Origin: CAZQLE01 sp964593905
GTDB taxonomy: Bacteria; Chloroflexota; Anaerolineae; Anaerolineales; Anaerolineaceae
Assembly: GCA_964593905.1 (NCBI GenBank)
Contig: CAZQLE010000099.1
Location: forward strand, 1-14,098
Length of the DNA stretch: 14,098 nucleotides
Direction of reading: 5' to 3'
Under the pieces are notes generated by a model. It saw only the letters and a list, made by a program, of their open reading frames with translations. It made no database searches and had not been told where the DNA came from. The translations under genes and the position numbers were made by a program. Shown piece after piece: positions 5,098-13,057 of this stretch (within the stretch, counting starts at the first letter, position 1; each line of letters starts with the position of its first letter).

Positions 5098-7464
5098 TTA
5101 TTTGGGGTTTTTTCGGGGAGACTGGTAGACCTGGGTCTGGTTGCGCCCCTGATGCTTGGCGGTGAGCAAGGCTTTGTCAGCCTGATTGATTAACCGGTGC
5201 AGACTGCGTTCGGGGTCGCTGCGCCGCCGGCGCTCAAAATGGCGGCTCACCACCCCCAGGCTGACGGTGACATGCACCTCGCGCCGTTCAATCGTAAACG
5301 GCTGTTCTGCGATTTGAATTCGAATTCGTTCTGCGGCCTGGTAGGCGCTTTCGAAATCACTTTCAGGCATCAGCAAAATAAACTCTTCGCCGCCATAGCG
5401 GGCCAGAAGATCTGATTTTCGGATGGTCTGCTGGCAGGTCAGGGCAATTAATTGCAGCACCTGATCTCCCAGGATATGCCCCAATTCATCGTTGATTTTT
5501 TTGAAATGGTCGATATCCAGCATAATGACCGCCAACGGGCGGCGATAGCGTTGGGCGCGTTCAAATTCGGTGGCGCCAACTTCAAAGAAATGACGGCGGT
5601 TGAACAACCCGGTCAGCGGGTCGGTGACGGCCATTTGTTTCATCTCTTCAAAAATGCGGGCATTCTCGAGGGCGATGGCAACTTGCCCGGCGAACATGGT
5701 TGCCAGACGGGCATCATCGGGGGTGAAGAAATTTTCGCGGATATGATCCAGGGTGAAAATGCCAATGGCACGGTCTTGAACGATTAATGGAATTGCCATC
5801 CAGGAGAGAATGTTTTGGTGCGGCTCTTGCTGCATATGCGGGTAGAGGCTGGGCGCATTGGAGAGGATGATCGGCTTTTGGGTTTGAAACACCTTTGAAC
5901 CGGGGTTGTCACCTGTGGCTGAAAAGTGCAGCCCGATAATATCCTTCAGGTTAGCAAAACCGTTGCCGCCCACAATAACCAGCTCGCCGTCTTTTTCCAG
6001 TTGAACCGAGGCGCTGGTGTAGGGGACGACGCGCTGCAACTGTTCGAGGATGCGGGTGATGGTTTCATCCAGCTTTAGACTGGCAACCACGGCCCGCCCG
6101 GCCTCATACAGGGTTTCGGCCTCTTCGGCCCGGCGCTGCACTGCGTTATAAAGCCGCCCATTCTCAAGCGCCAGGGCGGCATGGCTGGCAAAGGCGGCCA
6201 GCATATCACCCTGAAACGGTTGAAAGAAATTGGGTTCGGCTTTATCCAGGGTGAAAAAGCCAATTACTTTGCCCCCGGCTTCTATTGGGACACCCAGAAA
6301 AGAACGCAGGGGATAACTCGGGTTGGTTCTGATCCAGTCTTCAAATTCATCCACATCAGAGATGAGCAGCGGCTGGCGCGATTCGATCATCAGCCGCAAA
6401 TTGCGTGTCTCGCGTATAGAAAAGCGGTGCATGTTGCGCAGTTCAACCACGCGATCATCATGCTCCAGTTTGCCGTGCTGCCCATACACAAAGGCATAAT
6501 CATCTTTGACCAGCAGCAGGGTGGATAGGTCATTGGGGATCACCTGCTCAATATGTTTAAGCAGCAGGTGACAAATTTCGCTTAAATCAAGGGTGGAGGT
6601 GAGCAGCCGGCTGACATCTTGCAGCGCGGCCGAGAGACGCAGTTGATCTTGTTGCTTTCCCAGCTTTTGCCGCCGAAAACTGATATCTCGTGAAATGCCC
6701 ATAACCCCCTGCACGAATCCCTGTTCATCATACAGCAGTGCAACCTGTGCTTCGGTCCACACGGTGGATCCATCTTTGCGGGGCTGCTCCAGTTCAAACT
6801 GCATTTCCGAGATGGGAACCGGATGGTGGGGGTCGATCTGCTGTGGAATCCGGTGCAACCACCAACGGACCAGCGCTGCCGATTCTTCGGTAAGCGCTTC
6901 TTCGAGGCTTTGTTTCATGGCTTCTTCGGGGGTAAAACCCCGCAGCCGTTCCACCGAAGGGCTGATAAAGGTGAACTGCCCCCGGGTATTAATCGTCCAG
7001 ATCACATCGGCTGAAAGCTGGGCCAGTAGTTGAAACTGGTTATGCTGGATGTGGGTTTCGGGGTGGTGGATTAAGAGATCGAAAGCCTGGTTGGCAAATT
7101 GATCCAACTTTTGAATGAAGAATTCAATATCGGCTGCCCAGCGGGCCGGTTCAAGCTGCGCTTCCAGTTGCATTTGCTGCATCAGGGCATAAAAATCCTG
7201 GCGCAGATCAAACCAGAGGGCATACAGCGTCACCTTTGCCGGTGACTGCTCAGAATTGATCGACAATGCCTTTGCGTTGTCGTGGATATCTGGTTGAGAA
7301 TTGGAGGAGCCGGGGGGCGGGGGAGGGGAAGAAAACAGGGCCTGATTGATTTCATCAAGCGCAGCCTGAATAGCGACTGCAAGATCAGGAATGGTGGTTG
7401 GATCGATTCCTGGTGGCAGTTGATTGAGTATGGATTTCAGGGTTGTGAATTGTTTAAATTCCAT
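5098..7464 (-). CDS. Soluble diguanylate cyclase: PAS-GAF-GAF-GGDEF
   Basis: 788 residues with no transmembrane segment, so a cytosolic sensor enzyme making c-di-GMP from two GTP. An N-terminal helical region of about 140 residues with a polyproline stretch (46-51) is unassigned. Then come a PAS domain (about 145-265; SADVIWTINTRGQFTFISPS), GAF 1 (about 288-438), GAF 2 (about 460-605) and the GGDEF domain (about 608-780). The active-site loop is GGEEF at 691-695, a functional variant. The product-inhibition I-site RKSD lies five residues before it (RKSD-LLARY-GGEEF), so feedback control is probably intact. DPLTGLFNRRHF marks the start of the cyclase domain. Ligands of the sensor domains cannot be read from sequence. 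The ATG at 7464 has only a close GGTGGG upstream. A TATACT box near 7566-7571 is a plausible promoter. Confidence 0.92.
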   Translation of the reverse strand: MEFKQFTTLKSILNQLPPGIDPTTIPDLAVAIQAALDEINQALFSSPPPPPGSSNSQPDIHDNAKALSINSEQSPAKVTLYALWFDLRQDFYALMQQMQLEAQLEPARWAADIEFFIQKLDQFANQAFDLLIHHPETHIQHNQFQLLAQLSADVIWTINTRGQFTFISPSVERLRGFTPEEAMKQSLEEALTEESAALVRWWLHRIPQQIDPHHPVPISEMQFELEQPRKDGSTVWTEAQVALLYDEQGFVQGVMGISRDISFRRQKLGKQQDQLRLSAALQDVSRLLTSTLDLSEICHLLLKHIEQVIPNDLSTLLLVKDDYAFVYGQHGKLEHDDRVVELRNMHRFSIRETRNLRLMIESRQPLLISDVDEFEDWIRTNPSYPLRSFLGVPIEAGGKVIGFFTLDKAEPNFFQPFQGDMLAAFASHAALALENGRLYNAVQRRAEEAETLYEAGRAVVASLKLDETITRILEQLQRVVPYTSASVQLEKDGELVIVGGNGFANLKDIIGLHFSATGDNPGSKVFQTQKPIILSNAPSLYPHMQQEPHQNILSWMAIPLIVQDRAIGIFTLDHIRENFFTPDDARLATMFAGQVAIALENARIFEEMKQMAVTDPLTGLFNRRHFFEVGATEFERAQRYRRPLAVIMLDIDHFKKINDELGHILGDQVLQLIALTCQQTIRKSDLLARYGGEEFILLMPESDFESAYQAAERIRIQIAEQPFTIERREVHVTVSLGVVSRHFERRRRSDPERSLHRLINQADKALLTAKHQGRNQTQVYQSPRKNPK

Positions 7465-7493
7465 CCCACCGCCGGAGCATCGGTGTTTCTTGG

Positions 7494-7511
7494 AACCGTT
7501 TATAAACGGTT
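7494..7511. promoter_or_regulatory. 18-bp perfect palindrome upstream of the diguanylate cyclase gene
   Basis: AACCGTTTATAAACGGTT reads identically on both strands. It lies 30 bp before the start codon at 7464 and downstream of a candidate TATACT -10 box, so it would be in the transcribed leader or act as an operator for a dimeric regulator. A second small hairpin (TTAAG/CTTAA around five T, 7538-7552) lies between the two. Confidence 0.5.
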
Positions 7512-7565
7512 GGGCGCGATGTGTTGCGGGCCTATGGTTAAGTTTTTCTTAATCAGATAAATTTT

Positions 7566-7571
7566 AGTATA
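7566..7571 (-). promoter_or_regulatory. Candidate -10 box for the diguanylate cyclase gene
   Basis: TATACT reads on the minus strand at 7571-7566 in the most AT-rich part of the intergenic gap. It would give a leader of about 95 nt. No recognisable -35 hexamer stands 16-18 bp upstream, so support is limited. Confidence 0.35.
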
Positions 7572-7628
7572 ACCCAAATAAAAAAACATGCCGCGGGAAG
7601 ATTGTGCGTTCTCAGAAATTTCTCATTT

Positions 7629-7676
7629 GCCTGCAAGGTTTCAGAAGCGGCGCTTCAATCTTCTGATATTGCAGGC
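7629..7676. other. Nested inverted repeat in the miaB / diguanylate cyclase gap
   Basis: An 8-bp outer stem GCCTGCAA (7629-7636) pairs with TTGCAGGC (7669-7676). Inside it, TCAGAAG (7641-7647) pairs with CTTCTGA (7660-7666). A different hairpin, GAAGC (7644-7648) with GCTTC (7652-7656), competes for the inner stem. No T-tract follows on the minus strand, so it is not a standard terminator. It sits about 70 nt after the miaB stop and about 60 nt before the candidate promoter of the next gene. Confidence 0.45.
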
Positions 7677-7716
7677 GTGTATCGAAATTTCGGAGGGCTG
7701 GCAAAATGCTTAAAGC

Positions 7717-7743
7717 TTCTGCCGCGAGGGGAGGAGGGCAGAA
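7717..7743 (-). terminator. Weak hairpin just after miaB
   Basis: On the minus strand TTCTGCC (7743-7737) pairs with GGCAGAA (7723-7717) across a 13-nt loop, starting 2 nt after the miaB stop codon. The sequence following is only mildly T-rich (GCTTTAAGCATTTT). It may be a weak terminator for miaB. Confidence 0.3.
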
Positions 7744-7744
7744 A

Positions 7745-9072
7745 TCAGTTGCACAGATTGCCAATCATCGACCAGGGCCCGGTCCAGGTGATTTCCACCG
7801 GCAGCACCTGCCCGCGCAGGTTCTCGGTGGTTTCTACAAAGACCAGTTTGTTGGNNNNNNNNNNGTTTCAGTGCGGCCCTGCCAACGATTTTTCTTCTTT
7901 TCTTCAAACAATACCTTTACCCGGCTGCCCAGATAGCGCCCATGAATCTCGGCGGCGATGCTTTCTTGCAGCGCTTCCAACATTCGAAAACGCCGCCATT
8001 TTTCTTCTTCGGTGACGTTATCTTCCATTTTACGCGATGAAACGGTTCCGGTGCGGGGTGAGTAACGCGCCAGATGGGCAACATCCAGTTTTAAATCGGC
8101 CAACTGCTGATAGGTGCGCATGAACTGTTCTTCTGTCTCACCGGGGAAACCGACGATGATATCGGTGGCGATGGAAACGCCCGGAATGCGTTCGCGGATG
8201 CGGTGGACCAGGGCGCGGTATTCGGCATCGGTGTAGCCGCGGCGCATGTTGGCCAACACTTCGTCATCGCCGGCCTGGGCGGGCACTTCGATATGGGGCA
8301 TGACCCGCGGCAAATTTGCGACCGCATCCAACAATTCGTCATTCATCCAGTTGGGATGCGAGGTGAGGAAGCGAATCCGCTCCAGCCCTTCGATGCTGTG
8401 CATGCGGGCCAGCAAACCGGCCAGACCGGGGTAGGCGGGGTTATCTTTGCCGTAACGGTCTACAATCTGACCCAGCAGGGTGATTTCTTTCACCCCCTGG
8501 GCTGCCATGGAACGCGCTTCGGCGAGAATTTCTTCGGGGGGGCGGCTTTGCTCGATGCCGCGGCGGTAGGGAATGATGCAATAGGTGCAGGCGTGCGAAC
8601 AGCCGTAGACGATGGGGATGTATCCGCTGATCAGCTTGCCCTGTTCGGCGCGCGGCAGGGTTAAATCGCCGTCCATCAAATCGTAACGGCTGCGGGTGCT
8701 GGTCTGCTCCAGTTCGCGCCCGTCGCGCTGGGCCAGATATTGAACCAGGGGCTGCGGATCGGACGGGGGGGAGAATACATCAACAAAAGGGAACCGCTTG
8801 CGCAGCACGTCATTGTTTTTTACCCCGACCAGGCAGCCCATCAGGTTGATGACCAGGTTGGGATTGGCCTTCTTCAGCGGGTGCAGCGAGGTAAGGCGGC
8901 CATAAGCTTTATCTTCGGCGCTCTGGCGAACCACACAGGTGTTTAATACGATTACATCTGCCTCTTCAGCGCGGCCGGTCTGCTCAAAGCCCATGTGCTC
9001 CATGGCAGAGGCGACTCGCTGCGAGTCAGCCACATTCATTTGACAACCTTCGGTCCAGATATGGTACTTCAT
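7745..9072 (-). CDS. miaB: tRNA-2-methylthio-N6-dimethylallyladenosine synthase (interrupted by an assembly gap)
   Basis: MiaB is a radical-SAM methylthiotransferase that modifies A37 of tRNAs reading UNN codons. The start chosen is ATG 9072 (MKYHIWTEGCQMN); the frame runs open further upstream but without family sequence. N-terminal cluster cysteines are C10, C46 and C80; the radical SAM CxxxCxxC is C158, C162, C165 (YGCSHACTYC). A TRAM domain follows, with GRYLGSRVKVLFEE and GRTE. Ten N at 7855-7864 break the gene. Beyond them the frame is shifted but the expected TRAM end continues (NKLVFVETTENLRGQ ... SMIGNLCN) to TGA at 7747-7745. Joining the flanks with one shared C restores GRTETNKLVF, giving 438 residues, a normal length. 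I therefore regard the gene as intact and the shift as a gap-size artefact. An extended -10 box lies 7 nt before the ATG. Confidence 0.94.
7855..7864. other. Assembly gap of ten N inside miaB
   Basis: Ten undetermined bases, a typical arbitrary scaffold spacer. The frames on either side differ, and a real insert length of 2 modulo 3 (including a one-base overlap, i.e. -1) is needed to keep the miaB frame. Confidence 0.97.
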
Positions 9073-9079
9073 GCGCCTG

Positions 9080-9088
9080 ATTATATCA
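9080..9088 (-). promoter_or_regulatory. Extended -10 promoter of miaB, leaderless type
   Basis: On the minus strand TGATATAAT (9088-9080) is an extended -10 element (TG-N-TATAAT). Only seven bases (CAGGCGC) separate it from the ATG at 9072, so the transcript should begin at or within a base or two of the start codon. No good -35 hexamer is needed or seen. Confidence 0.6.
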
Positions 9089-9163
9089 GAAAAAGGGGGG
9101 TGAATTCCGACAAAATATGTCTTGAATAGTGCTCGGCGCGGGCCGGGCTGGCAACGGCGGGGG

Positions 9164-9658
9164 TTATTCCAGCGCCAGAATGGCAGCGCGTTCGTGGCTA
9201 TTCTCCACTTCAAGATGGGTGGACATTAATCGCGCGGAGTGCTCATGCAATTGCGAACGCAAAAAGGCGTGCACTTTGCGGTCGGTTGCAAAACTGGAGA
9301 TCAAAAATTCGAAGACGGTATTGGTTTCAGAAAACTCCAGCTCGCTGGCAGTTTCAAACGCATCGGCCAGGTTGCGAACGCGCTTTAGAATCAGTTCGGG
9401 GTCCACTGCGGCCGCTTTTTTGGCAGCCTCTACGGCGGTAGGGGCTGCCGGCTGAAAACACCGCTCGCGCGGCAGGGTTTGAAGCAGGTTCATCAACCAT
9501 GCCGCGTGACTCTGTTCTTCTTCAACATAAATGGCCCAGAAAGCTGCTGCAGAAGGGATGTGGGCAAACTTGCGCACCAGACCTTCATAAAAATATTGGT
9601 TGTTTTTTTCGGCAGTAATTGCCAGTTCGATTAATTCCTGTAAGGTGGTCAGACTCAT
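9164..9658 (-). CDS. Ferritin-like / rubrerythrin-type di-iron protein
   Basis: 164 residues from ATG 9658. All-helical sequence consistent with a four-helix ferritin-like bundle: helix 1 with E17 (TAEKNNQYFYEGL), helix 2 with the E-x-x-H iron-binding motif E48-x-x-H51 (EEEQSHAAWL), a linker rich in Ala and Pro, then helices 3 and 4 (LADAFETASELEF and LRSQLHEHSARL). The second E-x-x-H is degenerate (HEHS), so the di-iron site may be altered. Members of this superfamily handle peroxide or store iron, but the exact reaction is not assignable. There is no rubredoxin-type Cys4 domain. The frame extends 14 codons upstream to a TTG at 9700, but that TTG is part of a TTGACA -35 box, so the internal ATG is preferred. 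miaB follows 91 bp downstream with its own promoter. Confidence 0.68.
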   Translation of the reverse strand: MSLTTLQELIELAITAEKNNQYFYEGLVRKFAHIPSAAAFWAIYVEEEQSHAAWLMNLLQTLPRERCFQPAAPTAVEAAKKAAAVDPELILKRVRNLADAFETASELEFSETNTVFEFLISSFATDRKVHAFLRSQLHEHSARLMSTHLEVENSHERAAILALE

Positions 9659-9671
9659 AAATTTTTCGCAA

Positions 9672-9700
9672 CTGTTATGTAGACTGGATTGGGTTGTCAA
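9672..9700 (-). promoter_or_regulatory. Promoter of the ferritin-like gene
   Basis: On the minus strand a perfect TTGACA -35 box (9700-9695), a 17-bp spacer and TAACAG (9677-9672) stand 13 nt before the ATG at 9658. Transcription would start near 9665, leaving a leader of only about 6 nt. The -10 box is weak, but the -35 and spacing are ideal. Confidence 0.5.
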
Positions 9701-9745
9701 TAATCGTTTTCGATTTTACCATGTAATTTTTGGGCAGGCTGTTTT

Positions 9746-12700
9746 TCAGGGTGTCGGCGCGGGGTCGGCCAGATAGACACAGTTGCGGCCGTTTTGTTTG
9801 GCCTGGTAGAGCGCTTTATCGGCGGCGCGCAGCAGGTTTTCCATATCACCGGCATGATCGGGGTAGAGTGCCAGGCCGATCGAGAGCTGTGTGCTTTCGA
9901 GCACCTGGCTGCGGTGATGCACCACCAGGCTGCGGCTGCCAATGACCAGATCGTTGGCGCGGCGCAGGGCGTCTTCAATGGTCACTTCAGACAATAGCAG
10001 CAAAAATTCATCGCCGCCATATCGAACCGCCACATCGTTGCTGCGCAGGCTGCTGCGCAAAAAATTTGCCAGCCCTCTTAAAACCACATCGCCGGCTTCA
10101 TGCCCGTAGCGATCATTGATATTCTTGAAGTTATCTGCGTCAATCATGACCGCCGCCACCTGATATTCGTTTTGCGCGGCGCGGCGCAGTTCATTTTCAA
10201 TTGCATCTTCCATATAGCGGCGGTTATATAAACCGGTGAGGGCATCGTGGATCGACTGGGTATGCAGGCTCTCGCGCAGGCGCAGGTTGATCAATGCCAG
10301 CGCCACGCGTTCGACCAGCATGGCGGCCAACTGCTGCACCCGCTCAATGTTATCGACTGGGATGCCCCGCAAATGCAGGCTGCCCAGGGTCTCTCCCTGG
10401 GCCCCCAGCGGCACGCATAGATAGGGGCCGGGGTGTTCCGATCGGATATGGCGGCAGATCAGGTCTTGTTCGGGGTCGATCACGGTGTGCATACGGTTTC
10501 GGCGCAGCCCCCAGCAGTCGTTAACCAGAAAAACCGCTTCATCGGGCGCGGCTTCTCCCCACGCGGTGGTAAGTTCGAGAAAGCTTTGCTCGGCATTGAC
10601 CAGATAAAGCGTTCCGCTGGCATTGGGGAAGAGTTCGTTGCTAAACATTGCCAGCACCTGGTAGATTTCTTCTGCTTTGAGGCACGATTGCAACATGGAA
10701 CCCATCATGATAAAGCGGTTGGATTCCTGGTTGGTTTGTTCGAGAACCAGCACGGTCTTTTGCAGCCGTTGATTGGCCGCCTTAAGCGCTTCTTCGGCTT
10801 CTCTGCGTTCGTGAATATCGCGGGTGGAAGACAGCCACACGATATCTTGATCGGTGGCCTGTTCGACCATGTGCAGGCGCGATTCAAGCCAGCGATACCG
10901 GCCGTTTTTGCACAGGCAGCGCCACTGAAGCACCGTGTCGCCGCGCCGGGCATGGGCCTGCCGGGCCTCGCGCACAACTGCTGCTACATCGCCGGGGTGA
11001 ACCCGGTCGATATTTGATTTACCAATGGTTTCTTCCACACTCCAGCCGATAATCTTCTCGATGGAGGGGGTTACATAGATAAAATCTCCATTGGCGTTGT
11101 GCAGCGCGACAATATCCAGCATGGCTTCGGCCAAAAAGCGGTAGCGTTCTTCGCCGGCCTGGGCGGTTTCTTCGGCGCGTTTTCGGCCGATGACGTGTGC
11201 AAAAACATCGGCCATCAATAGAATCGCGCTGATTTTTTCTTCGCCCCACATAACCGGCTCGCTCTGACTGTAAAAACCGACATAACCGAGCAAGTTCTGG
11301 TTTAGAAGCATGGGCATGCACAGCAGCGCCTGAATGCCCATGCTTTCCCAGACTGCGCGGATATCGGTGTGTTCTTCGGGCAGATCGCTGATCTGGTTTA
11401 ACAAAATCATTTCATGGCGGGTTAGCTGAGACAGGGCCCGCGCATGAAGCGCCTGCACCTCGGCTGTTAATGGCCTGTGCGGTTGGTAATACGGCGGCGC
11501 AACCCATCCGAAAAATTGTACCGGCTGGCCGGCCTCACCGGTGAGCAGCATAAACGAATGGCTGACTTTCATATATTCACACAACGAACGCAGCGCCAGC
11601 CGGATGGTGCGGTCGATCATATTCAGCGGGGTGTTGATAAACCGGGTTGAGATTTCGTTGATCAGCGTATTTAACTCCACCCGGTTGTGTAACCGCGCCT
11701 GGGCGTTTTTTAGATCGGTGATATCAAACCCGCAAATTTGCAGTGTTGGCTGGCCGTGAACCATCATCCGGCTGCCCAGAATATGCACCCAGCGAATCAG
11801 GCCGTCTTTGCGCAGGATACGAAAATGAGCCTCGGCGGTTTCATCGGGGCTGCGAAACAAATGTTGAATGATGCTTAAGGCCTGGTTCTGGTCTTCTTTG
11901 TGGATAAGATGAATTACCTGCCGCTCGGTGAATTTTTTAAATTCTCCCAGTGAATAGCCGGTGATCTCTTCTGCGGCCGGGTTGGCATAGACGATGCCCG
12001 CAGTATTGGTGATGAGCACTGCCTGAAGCGAGCTTTCGACCAGCAGCCGATATTCATCCTGATTTAATGCCCGCTCCACTGCCGCACCAATGAGGTTGGC
12101 GGCCTTGCGCAGCGCATCCACCACTGGCGGCGGCCAGAGTGCTTGCGGGTGGTCGCCATGCAGCCCCAGACAGCCCCACAGGGTTGCATTGGCATAAATG
12201 GGAATTATCAGAATCTGTTTGATCCCTGCGTTCTGCAGCGCTGTTTTTGCCGCTGCGGGCAGGCGGTCGGTGCCGGTGTAGAATACCTCGCCGGCGGCCA
12301 GGGTTTGAAACCAGGGTGGGATGGTCTTGTCGGGGGGGCGTTTTGCAGCCGGGGGAGCACACACCTCGCTAATGGTCAGGGTGGTCATGCTGCCGTCGAA
12401 CCGGGTTTCGTAGTTTTCAATAAATACACAATGGGCCTGTGTAGCGATCATCAGATCGTGCAGCAAAAGATCGACCACATCTTTCCATGAACCGCTTTGC
12501 AGCAGCAAAGCAGCGTGATTGCTCATTGCCTCCAGTATGCTGTCGCGCTGTTTGTTGGTGTTAATTTTTTGTTGGATGATTTGATGAATATTGAGCAGCG
12601 CCGTGGTCAGTTCGCCTGAATTGCCCGCCGCGGTGATGATGGGCAGCCCGCCCGCCAGGGTGTCGATCTGGCTAAAATCGTCTGAGCTGCTCACAATCAG

Positions 12701-12874
12701 AATGTCAATCGGGCAGGTTTGCAGAACCTTTTGCGCTTCGGCGGTCGAACCGACCGGGTGCACAATGAGCATATCCAGGCTCGAAGAGCTGATCACCTGG
12801 CTTAACTGTGCGCGCATATCCGGGTTTGAATCGGCCAACAGCAGATGAAGGGGTCCCATTTTTATTTGATCCAT
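9746..12874 (-). CDS. Multi-sensor diguanylate cyclase: pseudo-receiver, GAF-PAS-GAF-PAS-GAF, GGDEF
   Basis: 1042 residues from ATG 12874, soluble, no membrane segment. Domains: degenerate receiver (about 7-100), GAF 1 (130-268), PAS 1 (274-390), GAF 2 (410-565), PAS 2 (574-695), a short coiled linker, GAF 3 (720-865), GGDEF (873-1035). The active site is canonical GGDEF at 953-957, preceded by the I-site RSND (RSND-VAVRY-GGDEF), so it should make c-di-GMP with product inhibition. The receiver-like fold keeps one acidic residue (D15 in LLLADSNPD), but the phosphoacceptor position after the third strand is Ser (DILIVS, about residue 62), so it cannot be phosphorylated normally. The frame is open to 13072, but that extension is Pro/Arg-rich, GC-hairpin sequence without family character. 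ATG 12859 (MGPLHLLLAD) is an equally reasonable start. Confidence 0.9.
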   Translation of the reverse strand: MDQIKMGPLHLLLADSNPDMRAQLSQVISSSSLDMLIVHPVGSTAEAQKVLQTCPIDILIVSSSDDFSQIDTLAGGLPIITAAGNSGELTTALLNIHQIIQQKINTNKQRDSILEAMSNHAALLLQSGSWKDVVDLLLHDLMIATQAHCVFIENYETRFDGSMTTLTISEVCAPPAAKRPPDKTIPPWFQTLAAGEVFYTGTDRLPAAAKTALQNAGIKQILIIPIYANATLWGCLGLHGDHPQALWPPPVVDALRKAANLIGAAVERALNQDEYRLLVESSLQAVLITNTAGIVYANPAAEEITGYSLGEFKKFTERQVIHLIHKEDQNQALSIIQHLFRSPDETAEAHFRILRKDGLIRWVHILGSRMMVHGQPTLQICGFDITDLKNAQARLHNRVELNTLINEISTRFINTPLNMIDRTIRLALRSLCEYMKVSHSFMLLTGEAGQPVQFFGWVAPPYYQPHRPLTAEVQALHARALSQLTRHEMILLNQISDLPEEHTDIRAVWESMGIQALLCMPMLLNQNLLGYVGFYSQSEPVMWGEEKISAILLMADVFAHVIGRKRAEETAQAGEERYRFLAEAMLDIVALHNANGDFIYVTPSIEKIIGWSVEETIGKSNIDRVHPGDVAAVVREARQAHARRGDTVLQWRCLCKNGRYRWLESRLHMVEQATDQDIVWLSSTRDIHERREAEEALKAANQRLQKTVLVLEQTNQESNRFIMMGSMLQSCLKAEEIYQVLAMFSNELFPNASGTLYLVNAEQSFLELTTAWGEAAPDEAVFLVNDCWGLRRNRMHTVIDPEQDLICRHIRSEHPGPYLCVPLGAQGETLGSLHLRGIPVDNIERVQQLAAMLVERVALALINLRLRESLHTQSIHDALTGLYNRRYMEDAIENELRRAAQNEYQVAAVMIDADNFKNINDRYGHEAGDVVLRGLANFLRSSLRSNDVAVRYGGDEFLLLLSEVTIEDALRRANDLVIGSRSLVVHHRSQVLESTQLSIGLALYPDHAGDMENLLRAADKALYQAKQNGRNCVYLADPAPTP

Positions 12875-12892
12875 CCAATGGAGGTTGATATG

Positions 12893-12921
12893 GTTATAAA
12901 TCATTTGCCGGGTCAATACAA
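12893..12921 (-). promoter_or_regulatory. Candidate promoter of the multi-sensor diguanylate cyclase
   Basis: On the minus strand TTGTAT (12921-12916), a 17-bp spacer and TATAAC (12898-12893) precede the ATG at 12874 by 18 nt. The -10 is good (5 of 6) and the -35 poor. If used, starts upstream of 12886 are excluded. Confidence 0.35.
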
Positions 12922-12929
12922 GAATGTTT

Positions 12930-12994
12930 GCCGGCCGGCTCAACCCCGGCCCCCCCAGCGGCGAAAACCGCATCGCCGGGAGGGGGAACCCCCC
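12930..12994. other. GC-rich inverted repeats in the divergent region before uvrC
   Basis: The 220-bp divergent gap between the diguanylate cyclase and uvrC contains the palindrome GCCGGCCGGC (12930-12939), a CGGCGA/TCGCCG hairpin (12959-12964 with 12973-12978) that can be extended by C-run/G-run pairing (12950-12954 with 12982-12986), and a competing GGGGG/CCCCC pair (12982-12994). Neither adjacent gene ends here, so these are not conventional terminators. Role unknown. Confidence 0.4.
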
Positions 12995-13057
12995 AGGAAA
13001 ATGGCGTGCCGGCTGGCGGGGCTTCTTTGAGGGTGGCGGGCTTTTGCCAATGCGCCT

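Noticed and set aside
7465..7744. c-di-GMP riboswitch upstream of the diguanylate cyclase
   Set aside because: I looked for the GEMM-type conserved core on the minus strand and did not find it; only simple palindromes and hairpins are present.
7834..7867. Apparent frameshift and premature stop making miaB look like a pseudogene
   Set aside because: It coincides exactly with the ten-N gap, and the expected C-terminal TRAM sequence continues in another phase directly after it; a wrong gap size explains it.
9073..9213. N-terminal extension of MiaB
   Set aside because: MiaB proteins begin close to the first cluster cysteine, as MKYHIWTEGC does at 9072; the upstream codons contain the -10 box and overlap the ferritin-like gene end.
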